From JANLQX01 sp043775075 (GTDB lineage Bacteria > Actinomycetota > Acidimicrobiia > Acidimicrobiales > JANYDT01): a DNA stretch of 8,486 nt. How positions within the stretch are numbered: the first letter of the stretch is position 1; the number at the start of each line of letters is the position of its first letter. Positions 1-5,899 of this stretch are shown here, piece after piece. Both the position numbers and the translations under genes were made by a program. The stretch spans positions 1 to 8,486 of the forward strand of contig JAYVSS010000138.1 of assembly GCA_043775075.1 (NCBI GenBank), written 5' to 3'. The notes under the pieces are model-generated. The model searched no databases and had not been told where the DNA came from. It saw only the letters and a list, made by a program, of their open reading frames with translations.

Positions 1-1107
1 CACGTACGCGAAACCGAGGCCCAATTCAGGGTCGGCGAACCCAACGGAACCTCCGGCTCCAGCGTGGCCGAATCCGTGTCCGGCGGTGCGGCCGAAGAAC
101 GCGTCGCCCGACGAGCCGAGATTGAAACCGAGTCCGAAGTTGTTCTCACGCTGAAGCACTTTGTCGAACCCGCGGCTTTGGCTCGTTCTCGCCGCCGTGA
201 CGGTGTGAGGACGCAGGGCCTGACCGGTGGCCAGGAGCCCGTAGAACGAGGCCAACGAGCGGGCATTGGTGATGCCATTGGCCGCCGGCCACTCGGCGGC
301 GTGCAACGTGGAATCGTTGAAAATGCCTATTTGGTTGGGGTTGGTGAAGACCCGACGGGTGATCGATCCACGGGTCATGAGCGCTTCGACGAACCGCTCC
401 TGTCCGGCGTCTGGCCCGGTCAATTGGGGGACCGGTTTTTGCCGAAGTCGACTGACGCGGTGCTCCTGCGCCGGCGGCAACCCAATCCACGTATCGAGTC
501 CCAACGGCTCGGCAAAACGCTCGCGCCACACCGCTCCGAGCGAGCGGCCCACGGCGCGTTGAACGATCTCTCCCAACAACCATCCGTAGGACAACGCGTG
601 GTATCCGTGTCCGTCACCGACGGCCCAATCCGGCGTTTGGCTCGCCAACCGCTCGGCCGCCCGCCCAGGAACGGAGCAGTCCTCCGGCGTGATGCGGTCA
701 GTGAACGCCGCCAAGCCGGCCTGGTGCGAGAGCACGTGGCGGGTGCTGGTGCGGTTCTTCCCGCCGGCCGCAAACTCCGGCCAGACTTCGGCAACCGGCG
801 CGTCAATGTCAATTTCGCCGCTCTCCCACAGCGAGAGGACCGTCGCCGCAGCGAGGCCCTTCGTGGTGGAGAAGACCAATTGCAGGGTTTCGTCGGTCCA
901 GGGCGCCGACGTCCGATGATTCGCCAACCCTCCGCCGAGGTCCACCACGCACTGTCCGTCAAGCCACACCGCAACGGCGGCACCGCTTTCACCCAACGAT
1001 GCAAAGTTCTCCGCGAACACCGTTTTAACCGAGGCAAACCGATCTTCGCATCGCCCGTGAACCGGACCCAGATCCAAGGGCGAAGGCAGGGGTGGCTCGA
1101 TGGTCAT
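1..1107 (-). CDS. Class C beta-lactamase-related serine hydrolase (EstA/EstB-like esterase), 3' end outside window
   Basis: The reverse strand is open from an ATG at 1107 to the window edge, giving 369 residues with no stop, so the C-terminus is missing. The protein has the hallmarks of the beta-lactamase/penicillin-binding-protein-like esterase family. S80-T-T-K83 is the SxxK nucleophile and base. Y169 in YHALSYGWLLGE is the expected catalytic Tyr. H348-A-G350 in GFGHAGAGGS matches the third, KTG-like motif. PLGLDTWIGLP near residues 201-211 is also typical of the family. It probably hydrolyses an ester or amide by a Ser-acyl intermediate; the substrate cannot be read from sequence. No signal peptide is visible, so it is likely cytoplasmic. 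An in-frame TAG lies just upstream of the ATG, which fixes this start, although no strong Shine-Dalgarno is seen. It is the last visible gene of a leftward run and starts 33 bases after the J-domain gene. A true beta-lactamase is less likely than an esterase. Confidence 0.88.
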   Translation of the reverse strand, partial: MTIEPPLPSPLDLGPVHGRCEDRFASVKTVFAENFASLGESGAAVAVWLDGQCVVDLGGGLANHRTSAPWTDETLQLVFSTTKGLAAATVLSLWESGEIDIDAPVAEVWPEFAAGGKNRTSTRHVLSHQAGLAAFTDRITPEDCSVPGRAAERLASQTPDWAVGDGHGYHALSYGWLLGEIVQRAVGRSLGAVWRERFAEPLGLDTWIGLPPAQEHRVSRLRQKPVPQLTGPDAGQERFVEALMTRGSITRRVFTNPNQIGIFNDSTLHAAEWPAANGITNARSLASFYGLLATGQALRPHTVTAARTSQSRGFDKVLQRENNFGLGFNLGSSGDAFFGRTAGHGFGHAGAGGSVGFADPELGLGFAYV

Positions 1108-1140
1108 GGTGAGCGAACGCTAGACCGCTCGCCTGGGCGA

Positions 1141-1746
1141 TCACCAGCGGAGCCGGAGCTGATGCAGCACCAATTCGGTGAGTTGGCCAATCGTCGGGAG
1201 TTCGTGACGGGCGATGTCCAGCACCTCCGTGGTCAGGAAAGCTTCGACCCAATCCGATCGGCTCTGGAAGCTCACCACGAGCGACAACGTAACTCCCAGG
1301 GTGGTGCGCAGGAGCACCTCGAAGAGTTCGCCCTGGCGGTCAAGGTAGGTGATCGCGCCAAGCGTTGAGCCAACATCGAGGAGCCGCATGAACGCCTCGT
1401 CGTGGGTGCAGGCCAGGGCAACCGTGTCCTGGTCCACGAGCCAAACCGAGTCTCGTCGCTGCGCGCCCGCCAACGCCGCGGATGACTCGGATGACTCGGA
1501 CGACTCGGCCGACGACCCGAGCCGATCGACGGCTCCGGCGGGAACTTCGAGGTCGTCGCTCTGGTCGACTGCGACCCTCAGGGCAATGCGATATGCCGTC
1601 AGCAGGTCGCGCGCAGCAGCGGCATCGTCGCTCCCCGACACGTCGGGATGCAGCTGGCGGATACGCCGACGAAACGCTCCCCGAATCTGGGCCGCGTCAG
1701 CATCGGCAACGACACCAAGAAGTTGTTGGGCGTTCCTCAGCTCCAC
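1141..1746 (-). CDS. Small J-domain (DnaJ-like) protein with uncharacterised C-terminal domain
   Basis: The gene encodes 201 residues from a GTG start. A clear GGGAGG ribosome site (1756-1761, read leftward) sits 9 bases upstream and supports this start. Residues 3-62 form a J-domain: LLGV at the start of helix I, a basic helix II (RRRIRQL), the invariant HPD at 33-35, then a helix with A-A-R-D-L-L-T-A-Y. HPD is the Hsp70/DnaK-contacting motif, so a co-chaperone role stimulating DnaK ATPase is the family expectation. There is no G/F region, no zinc-finger cysteine cluster and no DnaJ C-terminal substrate domain. Instead a Ser/Glu linker (about 78-90, SES repeats) leads to a domain at about 98-201 that I do not recognise. 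It contains two predicted hydrophobic beta segments (SVWLVDQDTVALAC and VLLRTTLGVTLSLVVSF) and ends in a helix. It probably recruits DnaK to a specific client. It lies between a YceI-like gene and a hydrolase gene, with gaps of 42 and 33 bases. Confidence 0.85.
   Translation of the reverse strand: MELRNAQQLLGVVADADAAQIRGAFRRRIRQLHPDVSGSDDAAAARDLLTAYRIALRVAVDQSDDLEVPAGAVDRLGSSAESSESSESSAALAGAQRRDSVWLVDQDTVALACTHDEAFMRLLDVGSTLGAITYLDRQGELFEVLLRTTLGVTLSLVVSFQSRSDWVEAFLTTEVLDIARHELPTIGQLTELVLHQLRLRW
1481..1507. repeat. Three 9-base tandem units encoding the Ser/Glu linker
   Basis: The + strand shows GATGACTCG twice, then GACGACTCG, with a decayed fourth unit after it. The repeat keeps the reading frame of the leftward J-domain gene and encodes its S-S-E repeats. 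A 9-base in-frame unit can expand or contract by slippage without a frameshift, so linker length may vary between strains; that last point is inference. Confidence 0.7.
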
Positions 1747-1788
1747 GGCGTACAGCCTCCCGCGCGAACGCCAGTAGCGACGCGACGC

Positions 1789-2508
1789 TTAGGAAGCTGC
1801 GGGCTTCCGTGCGAGCTTGAGCGACACCTCAAGAACGCCGGACTGCTCGGTGGTGACAAACGGCTTCACGCTCGGATCGGGGATCTCGAAGTCAGCAAAG
1901 ACAATCGTCGTCTTACCCAGAACGTCGATCGAGTCGCCTGACAGTCGGGCTTGCAGATCGAGGGTCACCGGCTTCTCCACGCCCCGCAGGGAAAGCGTGC
2001 CGATCGCCTTGGCGGTGATGGTCGTACCATCGGCTGGGATGGTTCCAAGTTCGATGGGTTGATCGATGGTGAACGTGGCGACGGGGAACTGATCAGTGGC
2101 CAAGAGACGACCCTTCACCTGATTGTTTCGACGGGTCTGGTCACTCGTAAGCGTGCTTACATCAACACTGAATTCGCCGCTCTTGACCGTGGGTCCGACG
2201 AGCGTGAACGAGCCGTCGATGGTGTTCGTGCGCCCGACGCCTTCGGTCGATTGGCCGTTCAGTGTTTCCTTGACGCGATATCCAGCGGTGGAAGGCTGCG
2301 CAACCACCCATTCGCCATCGGTCGAGGGCGAAGCTAATGCAGTGCTGCCGGACTCCGCTAGCTCTTTGTCTCGGTTGGCGAACGTCAACTCCGGTTTGGG
2401 ATCGTTGATGAAGTGTATGTACACGTAGGGAATGGCGACGTAGGCAATGGCCCCGAGGGCAACGGCTACGGCGAGCAGCAACTTCCAACGTCGGCGAATC
2501 AGTCCCAT
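1789..2508 (-). CDS. YceI-like domain protein, membrane-anchored by an N-terminal helix
   Basis: I chose the ATG at 2508, giving 239 residues. It places a basic stretch (IRRRWK) directly before one hydrophobic segment, about residues 9-31. A longer TTG-start version (2556) would overlap the upstream gene. No strong Shine-Dalgarno precedes the ATG. A linker of about 30 residues follows, then a YceI-like beta-barrel domain from about 66 to 234. Its signature features are the opening GEWVV, GYRVKE, an N-T-I-D-G-S-F strand, DVSTLTSDQTRRNNQVKG, FPVATFTI and the closing LEVSLKL. YceI barrels bind polyisoprenoids or other long amphiphilic lipids in a hydrophobic cavity; the ligand here is unknown. 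With no cleavage motif, the helix probably acts as a signal anchor with the barrel outside the membrane. It lies 37 bases downstream of a secreted paralogue and 42 bases before the J-domain gene, so co-transcription is likely. Confidence 0.85.
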   Translation of the reverse strand: MGLIRRRWKLLLAVAVALGAIAYVAIPYVYIHFINDPKPELTFANRDKELAESGSTALASPSTDGEWVVAQPSTAGYRVKETLNGQSTEGVGRTNTIDGSFTLVGPTVKSGEFSVDVSTLTSDQTRRNNQVKGRLLATDQFPVATFTIDQPIELGTIPADGTTITAKAIGTLSLRGVEKPVTLDLQARLSGDSIDVLGKTTIVFADFEIPDPSVKPFVTTEQSGVLEVSLKLARKPAAS

Positions 2509-2545
2509 CTGGTCACCGTAGACCGCATCGGTTCTGGTGGCGTTT

Positions 2546-3271
2546 CTACTTCGCAAACACGACGAGGAACTCCATTTGACCCCTCGGCTCCACCGTGATC
2601 TGACCGGCGAAGCTCGGATCGCTCACGCCCCAGTCGGCCCACGTCAACGGCACCGACCCCGAGACTTCGATGTTCCCCGACTTCAGACGAGCGCTGAGAT
2701 CGACGTCGACGGTTTTGGTGACTCCGTGGAGCGTCAACTCAACGCTCCCCTTTTGGCTTACCGCCATTCCTTCGGCTGGTGCCTTGCCAAAGTCGATCGG
2801 CTTCATCAACTTCAACGTCGCCGTCGGGAACTTTGCCGTCTCAAGAATCCGCCCCTGGACCTGGGCATCGCGCTTGGCCTCGTCGCTCGCCAATTTTGTC
2901 AGGTCAGCCGAAAGGACAACGGCGGTGACGGCCGTCCCGGTGATTGTCAGCGAACCAGTGACGGCGTTCGTCTGCCCCGTGGTCACAGCGTCCTGCCCGA
3001 AGAGCACCTCTTTGGCCCGGTAGCCCACCTTCGATGCCGCCGTCGGCTTCCATGTTCCGGCCAGCGAAGCGCTAGACGAGGCAGCCGTCGCGGTTTTGCT
3101 CCACACCAGCCGGCCGGCCTTTTTTGCGCAGCTCAACGTCCCGGAAGAGGCGCCAGGCTTGGAGCAAACTGCCCCAACCTTGGCCGTCGCCGCACCTGCG
3201 ACTAGGGGAGAAAGTCCGAGTACGAGCGGGGCGACAAGGGAGACGGCGACGAAGGTGCGAGCGCGGAACAT
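2546..3271 (-). CDS. Secreted YceI-like domain protein
   Basis: The ATG at 3271 (241 residues) is preferred over an upstream start at 3310 for two reasons. AAAGGA lies six bases before it, and the protein then begins with a textbook signal peptide: MFRARTF, a hydrophobic core to about residue 24, and cleavage likely after AGA near 27. The mature part begins with a small segment holding Cys36 and Cys48 and ending in LVWSK. Segments of this type (C-x(n)-L-x-C-x-K...LVW) occur in exported actinobacterial proteins, and the pair could form a disulfide. A YceI-like domain follows at about 72-239: GTW, VGYRAKE, GQTNAVTGSLTI, ADLTKLASDEAKRDAQVQG, KFPTATLKL and LHGVTKTVDVDLSARL. The expected role is binding or carrying a lipid or isoprenoid outside the cytoplasmic membrane; the ligand cannot be assigned. 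It is the first gene of the leftward run and is paralogous to the gene after it. Confidence 0.87.
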   Translation of the reverse strand: MFRARTFVAVSLVAPLVLGLSPLVAGAATAKVGAVCSKPGASSGTLSCAKKAGRLVWSKTATAASSSASLAGTWKPTAASKVGYRAKEVLFGQDAVTTGQTNAVTGSLTITGTAVTAVVLSADLTKLASDEAKRDAQVQGRILETAKFPTATLKLMKPIDFGKAPAEGMAVSQKGSVELTLHGVTKTVDVDLSARLKSGNIEVSGSVPLTWADWGVSDPSFAGQITVEPRGQMEFLVVFAK

Positions 3272-3299
3272 GGGGGTCCTTTCGAGCACGACAGCGGTT

Positions 3300-3329
3300 G
3301 GGCACGACATGCAATGAAGGACTGTGCCC
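3300..3329. promoter_or_regulatory. Inverted repeat GGGCAC-N18-GTGCCC upstream of the YceI genes
   Basis: Two perfect 6-base arms (3300-3305 and 3324-3329) are separated by 18 bases, starting 29 bases upstream of the ATG of the secreted YceI gene. The spacing would suit a dimeric regulator or a 5' leader hairpin. A 6-base arm can arise by chance in GC-rich DNA. I could not identify a convincing promoter for the leftward genes. Confidence 0.25.
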
Positions 3330-3389
3330 GACGATCGGTGAGAGTCGAATGAGGGCCAAAACCTGGCGGCACCAAAGAAACTCCTCCGC

Positions 3390-3395
3390 TAAGGT
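3390..3395 (+). promoter_or_regulatory. Possible -10 element for the tRNA gene
   Basis: TAAGGT fits the actinobacterial TANNNT -10 pattern. It lies 14 bases before the mature tRNA 5' end, which would leave a short precursor leader. No recognisable -35 hexamer sits at 16-19 bases upstream, so this is weak. Confidence 0.3.
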
Positions 3396-3409
3396 ACGTC
3401 CTGTTACCC

Positions 3410-3493
3410 GCCCGGGTGGCGAAATGGCAGACGCAGCGGACTCAAAATCCGCCGCCGCAAGGCGTGCCGGTTCAAGTCCGGCCCCGGGCACCA
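3410..3493 (+). tRNA. tRNA-Leu (anticodon CAA), CCA encoded
   Basis: The full class II cloverleaf can be folded by eye. The acceptor stem pairs GCCCGGG (3410-3416) with CCCGGGC (3483-3489), and 3490-3493 is ACCA (discriminator A plus encoded CCA). The anticodon stem pairs GCGGA (3436-3440) with TCCGC (3448-3452) around the loop CTCAAAA, putting CAA at 3443-3445, which reads the leucine codon UUG. The long variable arm CGCC-GCAA-GGCG (3453-3464) is diagnostic for Leu/Ser-type tRNAs, and its loop is a GNRA tetraloop. The T arm is GCCGG-TTCAAGT-CCGGC (3466-3482). The D region GTGGCGAAATGGCAGACGC is typical of tRNA-Leu. All 84 bases look intact. Confidence 0.96.
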
Positions 3494-3494
3494 G

Positions 3495-3526
3495 ACGAGG
3501 AAATTCTTCGTGATGTAACCCTTTTT
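3495..3526 (+). terminator. Weak candidate terminator after tRNA-Leu
   Basis: An imperfect hairpin (ACGAGGA at 3495-3501 against TCTTCGT at 3505-3511, with one G-T pair) begins two bases after the tRNA. A run of five T falls at 3522-3526. The T run is about ten bases past the stem, further than in a standard intrinsic terminator, so some readthrough into fabD is possible. Confidence 0.3.
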
Positions 3527-3546
3527 CCGTAGCAACCGTCTTAGAT

Positions 3547-3559
3547 AGTGCTGTGCACT
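3547..3559. promoter_or_regulatory. Palindrome AGTGC-TGT-GCACT upstream of fabD
   Basis: This is a perfect 5-base inverted repeat with a 3-base centre. It ends 33 bases before the fabD ATG and 21 bases before its ribosome site. The position suits an operator over a fabD promoter or a small leader hairpin. Actinobacterial FAS-II clusters are often controlled at the fabD promoter (FasR in Streptomyces), but I cannot match this sequence to a known operator. The rest of 3512-3592 holds nothing else I can support. Confidence 0.35.
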
Positions 3560-3592
3560 GACGGAGGCCCGTTGGGCGTTGGGGAGTATTGA

Positions 3593-4807
3593 ATGACCAC
3601 CACTGGACAACTGGCGTTTACTTTTCCGGGACAGGGTTCGCAGAAGCCGGGGATGGGGCAACCGTGGGTCGATCAACCGTCCTGGGAACTGATCGACGAA
3701 GCCTCCGATGCATGCGGCCGAGATGTGGGCAAGCTTCTCCTCGATTCCGATGCCGACGAGCTGAAGCTCCCCCGCAATACCCAGCTCGCCACCTTCATGC
3801 TTTCCATGGTGGTTCTCGACGCCATCGAGCGTGTCGGTCTGGAGCCCTCCATCGTCGCCGGCCACAGCCTGGGCGAGTACACGGCCCTGACCGCTGTTGG
3901 CGCCATCGACTTTGCCGACGCAGTGAACATCGTCTCGATTAGGGGCGAAGCTATGCAAGACGCCGCCGATGCCAATCCCGGCACCATGCTCGCTCTGCTC
4001 GGTATCGAGGACGACGACGCCGACGCGGCTTGCCGCCGGGCCGACGGCGACGCATGGGTGGCGAATTACAACGCCCCCGGCCAAATCGTCATTGCCGGGG
4101 AGGCCAAAGCACTGGAACGAGCGGCTGCGGCGGCCAAGGAACTCGGCTGCAAGCGGGTCATCGCTTTGGCTGTAGGCGGGGCATTCCACACGCCGTACAT
4201 GGCCCCGGCTCGTGATCGTCTGCGAGCGGCGATTGCGTCGGCTCGCCTCACTGATCTCACGGTGCCGGTCGTGGCCAATATCGATGCTCGGGCCCACACG
4301 CTGGCGGCCGATTGGTCCACGCTGCTTTCCGCCCAACTGGTCTCTCCGGTCCGATGGAAGCAGTCCGTGCAAACAATGGCCGACGCCGGCGTGACCACGT
4401 TCCTCGAACTCGGACCGGGCAGCGTCCTGACCGGCATGGCCAAGCGGATCGTGCCCGATGCTCGGGCCATTGCCGTGTCGACCCCCGAAGAGGTCGACAA
4501 ACTTCTTGAGTTGCTCCAAGGTTCGGGCGTGGCACCGTTGGCCCGCAACCACGAGGGCGAGCACCTCTCCATGACGGTGCGGATGGTCGTCAGCCCGGCG
4601 GCCGGCATCTTCCGCCCGGTCGCCGCCATCGGTCCGGGATCACACGTTGCCGTTGGTGGGTTGCTCGGCCACGTCGGCGACGCCGAGGTACGGTCCTCGT
4701 TTGCCGGGCAAATTTCCGGCATGATCGCCGTGGACGGCGAGCGGGTCACGGTGGCGCAGCCCATCGCCTGGCTCGACCTTGCGGATGCCCTTGTTGGCTC
4801 GCGTTAG
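3593..4807 (+). CDS. fabD: Malonyl-CoA:ACP transacylase FabD with C-terminal biotinyl/lipoyl-like extension
   Basis: This enzyme loads malonate from CoA onto ACP for FAS-II elongation. The ATG at 3593 has GGGGAG (3581-3586) six bases upstream. The protein is 404 residues, against about 310 for typical FabD. The transacylase part (about 6-310) is complete: FPGQGSQ at 11-17, nucleophile S92 in GHSLGE, carboxylate-binding R117, NYNAPGQIVIAG at 158-169, catalytic H199 in AFHTPYM, and LELGPGSVLTGM at 271-282. After STPEEVDKLLELL a short linker leads to about 78 extra residues (327-404). These form two similar halves, SPAAGIFRPV...GPGSHVAVGGLLG and SSFAGQISGM...DGERVTVAQPIAWL, as in a biotinyl/lipoyl hammerhead fold. 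That segment has no lysine, so it cannot carry biotin or lipoate. An in-frame internal ATG at 4571 coincides with the start of the domain but has only a poor ribosome site. This is the first gene of the rightward cluster. Confidence 0.96.
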   Translation: MTTTGQLAFTFPGQGSQKPGMGQPWVDQPSWELIDEASDACGRDVGKLLLDSDADELKLPRNTQLATFMLSMVVLDAIERVGLEPSIVAGHSLGEYTALTAVGAIDFADAVNIVSIRGEAMQDAADANPGTMLALLGIEDDDADAACRRADGDAWVANYNAPGQIVIAGEAKALERAAAAAKELGCKRVIALAVGGAFHTPYMAPARDRLRAAIASARLTDLTVPVVANIDARAHTLAADWSTLLSAQLVSPVRWKQSVQTMADAGVTTFLELGPGSVLTGMAKRIVPDARAIAVSTPEEVDKLLELLQGSGVAPLARNHEGEHLSMTVRMVVSPAAGIFRPVAAIGPGSHVAVGGLLGHVGDAEVRSSFAGQISGMIAVDGERVTVAQPIAWLDLADALVGSR

Positions 4808-4840
4808 TTCACCTGCCCTTTCGACTCTACGAGGACGCTC

Positions 4841-4891
4841 ATGATCATTCGGTCCCTGCCCGCCATCAGTCAAAACGCCGGTCAACGATGA
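4841..4891 (+). CDS. Possible 16-residue leader peptide overlapping the fabH start
   Basis: This short ORF begins at an ATG with GAGGA (4831-4835) five bases upstream and reads MIIRSLPAISQNAGQR. Its TGA overlaps the fabH ATG as ATGA. The fabH ATG has no Shine-Dalgarno of its own and no usable in-frame upstream start. Translational coupling, with ribosomes finishing the small ORF and re-initiating on fabH, is therefore plausible. The peptide shows no domain and no obvious run of regulatory codons, so coupling is more likely than attenuation. An ORF this short can arise by chance. Confidence 0.42.
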   Translation: MIIRSLPAISQNAGQR

Positions 4892-5865
4892 GCCGCGGCG
4901 GCGTTATCACCGGGGTCGGAATCGCCGTCCCGGACACCGTCGTGACCAATCATGATCTGGCGAAAACCATGGACACGACCGACGAATGGATCGTGGAGCG
5001 AACCGGCATCAAGTCTCGTCGCTGGGGCGACCGGGGTCCGTCATCGCTCGCTACTGAAGCGTGCCGAAATGCGCTGGAAGCGGCCAACCTGGCGCCGACC
5101 GACATCGACCTCCTGATTCTCGCCACCTGTTCACCCGAGTTCACCCTTCCGGGCAGCTCCGCCCAGGTCCAACACGATCTGGGATTGAAGTGTGGAGCAT
5201 TCGACCTAGGCGCAGCGTGCTCCGGCTACATGTATTCGATGGTCGCCGCCCACGGCTTTTTCAACATGGGGATGAATCGCATCCTGATTGTGGGCTCTGA
5301 GCAGCTTTCGCGCATTATCGACAAGACCGACCGGGGAACAGCGATTCTCTTCGGCGACGGCGCCGGCGCATCGGTGATCGAGGCCTGCGAGGGCGAGGGC
5401 GATTTGTTGAGCTTTGACCTGGGGGTCGACGGATCGGCGGTGAGCGCATTATTCACTCCGCCCGGTGGGTTCACTCAGATGGATGGCAAAGAGGTTTACC
5501 GCAAGGCCATCCGCGCTGTCGTGGAGACCGCCGCCCTGTCGTTGGAGCGGGCCAAGATGACCATCGACGACATCGACTGGGTTATTCCTCACCAGGCCAA
5601 TCGTCGGATTATCGAGGGCGCGATGCAGCGACTCGGGTGGCCGATGGAGAAGACCAGCACATCGCTTGAGTGGTATGGCAACACGTCGGCAGCATCGATC
5701 CCCCTGGCCCTGGATCACGAGCTCAAGCAGGGCAACATCAAGCCGGGCGATCACGTCCTGATGACCGGTTTTGGCGCAGGAATGACCTGGGCCAGCGCCG
5801 TTTTGCGCTGGGGCGGCGTCGTGCGTGAAGGCGACCACGGCCCGAACCGGGTTGTCACAGCGTGA
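4888..5865 (+). CDS. fabH: Beta-ketoacyl-ACP synthase III FabH
   Basis: FabH starts fatty acid synthesis by condensing an acyl-CoA primer with malonyl-ACP. The 325-residue protein has the complete Cys-His-Asn triad of the family: C111 in DLGAACSGYMYS, H235 in IPHQANRRII and N265 in YGNTSAASIP. Other landmarks are the N-terminal ITGVGIAVPDTVVTN, DEWIVERTGIKSRRW at 32-46, FGDGAGASV at 155-163 and the closing GFGAGMTWASAVLRW. The distance from active Cys to His is 124 residues, compared with 132 in E. coli FabH. The loop around 181-200 looks shortened, while a tail of about 17 residues extends past the usual end. Primer preference (acetyl or branched) cannot be read with confidence. The gene follows fabD after 80 bases. 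Its ATG lacks a ribosome site but overlaps the stop of a 16-codon ORF. fabG follows 34 bases after its stop. Confidence 0.96.
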   Translation: MSRGGVITGVGIAVPDTVVTNHDLAKTMDTTDEWIVERTGIKSRRWGDRGPSSLATEACRNALEAANLAPTDIDLLILATCSPEFTLPGSSAQVQHDLGLKCGAFDLGAACSGYMYSMVAAHGFFNMGMNRILIVGSEQLSRIIDKTDRGTAILFGDGAGASVIEACEGEGDLLSFDLGVDGSAVSALFTPPGGFTQMDGKEVYRKAIRAVVETAALSLERAKMTIDDIDWVIPHQANRRIIEGAMQRLGWPMEKTSTSLEWYGNTSAASIPLALDHELKQGNIKPGDHVLMTGFGAGMTWASAVLRWGGVVREGDHGPNRVVTA

Positions 5866-5899
5866 CCCATCCCCGCCTCTTCGGTCGTGGGTCCTTGGC

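Noticed and set aside
64..1368. A 434-codon rightward open frame
   Set aside because: It is antisense to the serine hydrolase and the end of the J-domain gene, both of which have clear family motifs. Its own translation is Arg/Gly-rich with no recognisable domain, as expected for a shadow frame in GC-rich DNA.
2509..2556. Longer TTG-start form of the membrane-anchored YceI-like protein
   Set aside because: It would overlap the preceding gene and put 16 polar residues before the signal anchor; the ATG at 2508 is more natural.
3410..3493. tRNA-Leu as an integration site for a mobile element
   Set aside because: The 3' end is not repeated nearby, and no integrase, transposase or phage gene is present; the flanking genes are housekeeping.
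3404..4564. A 386-codon leftward open frame across the tRNA and fabD
   Set aside because: It runs antisense through the tRNA-Leu gene and most of the fabD catalytic domain and shows no protein family features.
4571..4807. The FabD extension as a separate biotinyl carrier gene starting at the internal ATG
   Set aside because: The frame is continuous with fabD with no intervening stop, the internal ATG has a poor ribosome site, and there is no lysine to carry biotin. A minor internal start cannot be excluded.
5825..5899. Longer FabG starting inside fabH
   Set aside because: The extra 25 residues are unrelated to FabG and overlap fabH; the Rossmann fold begins right after the ATG at 5900.
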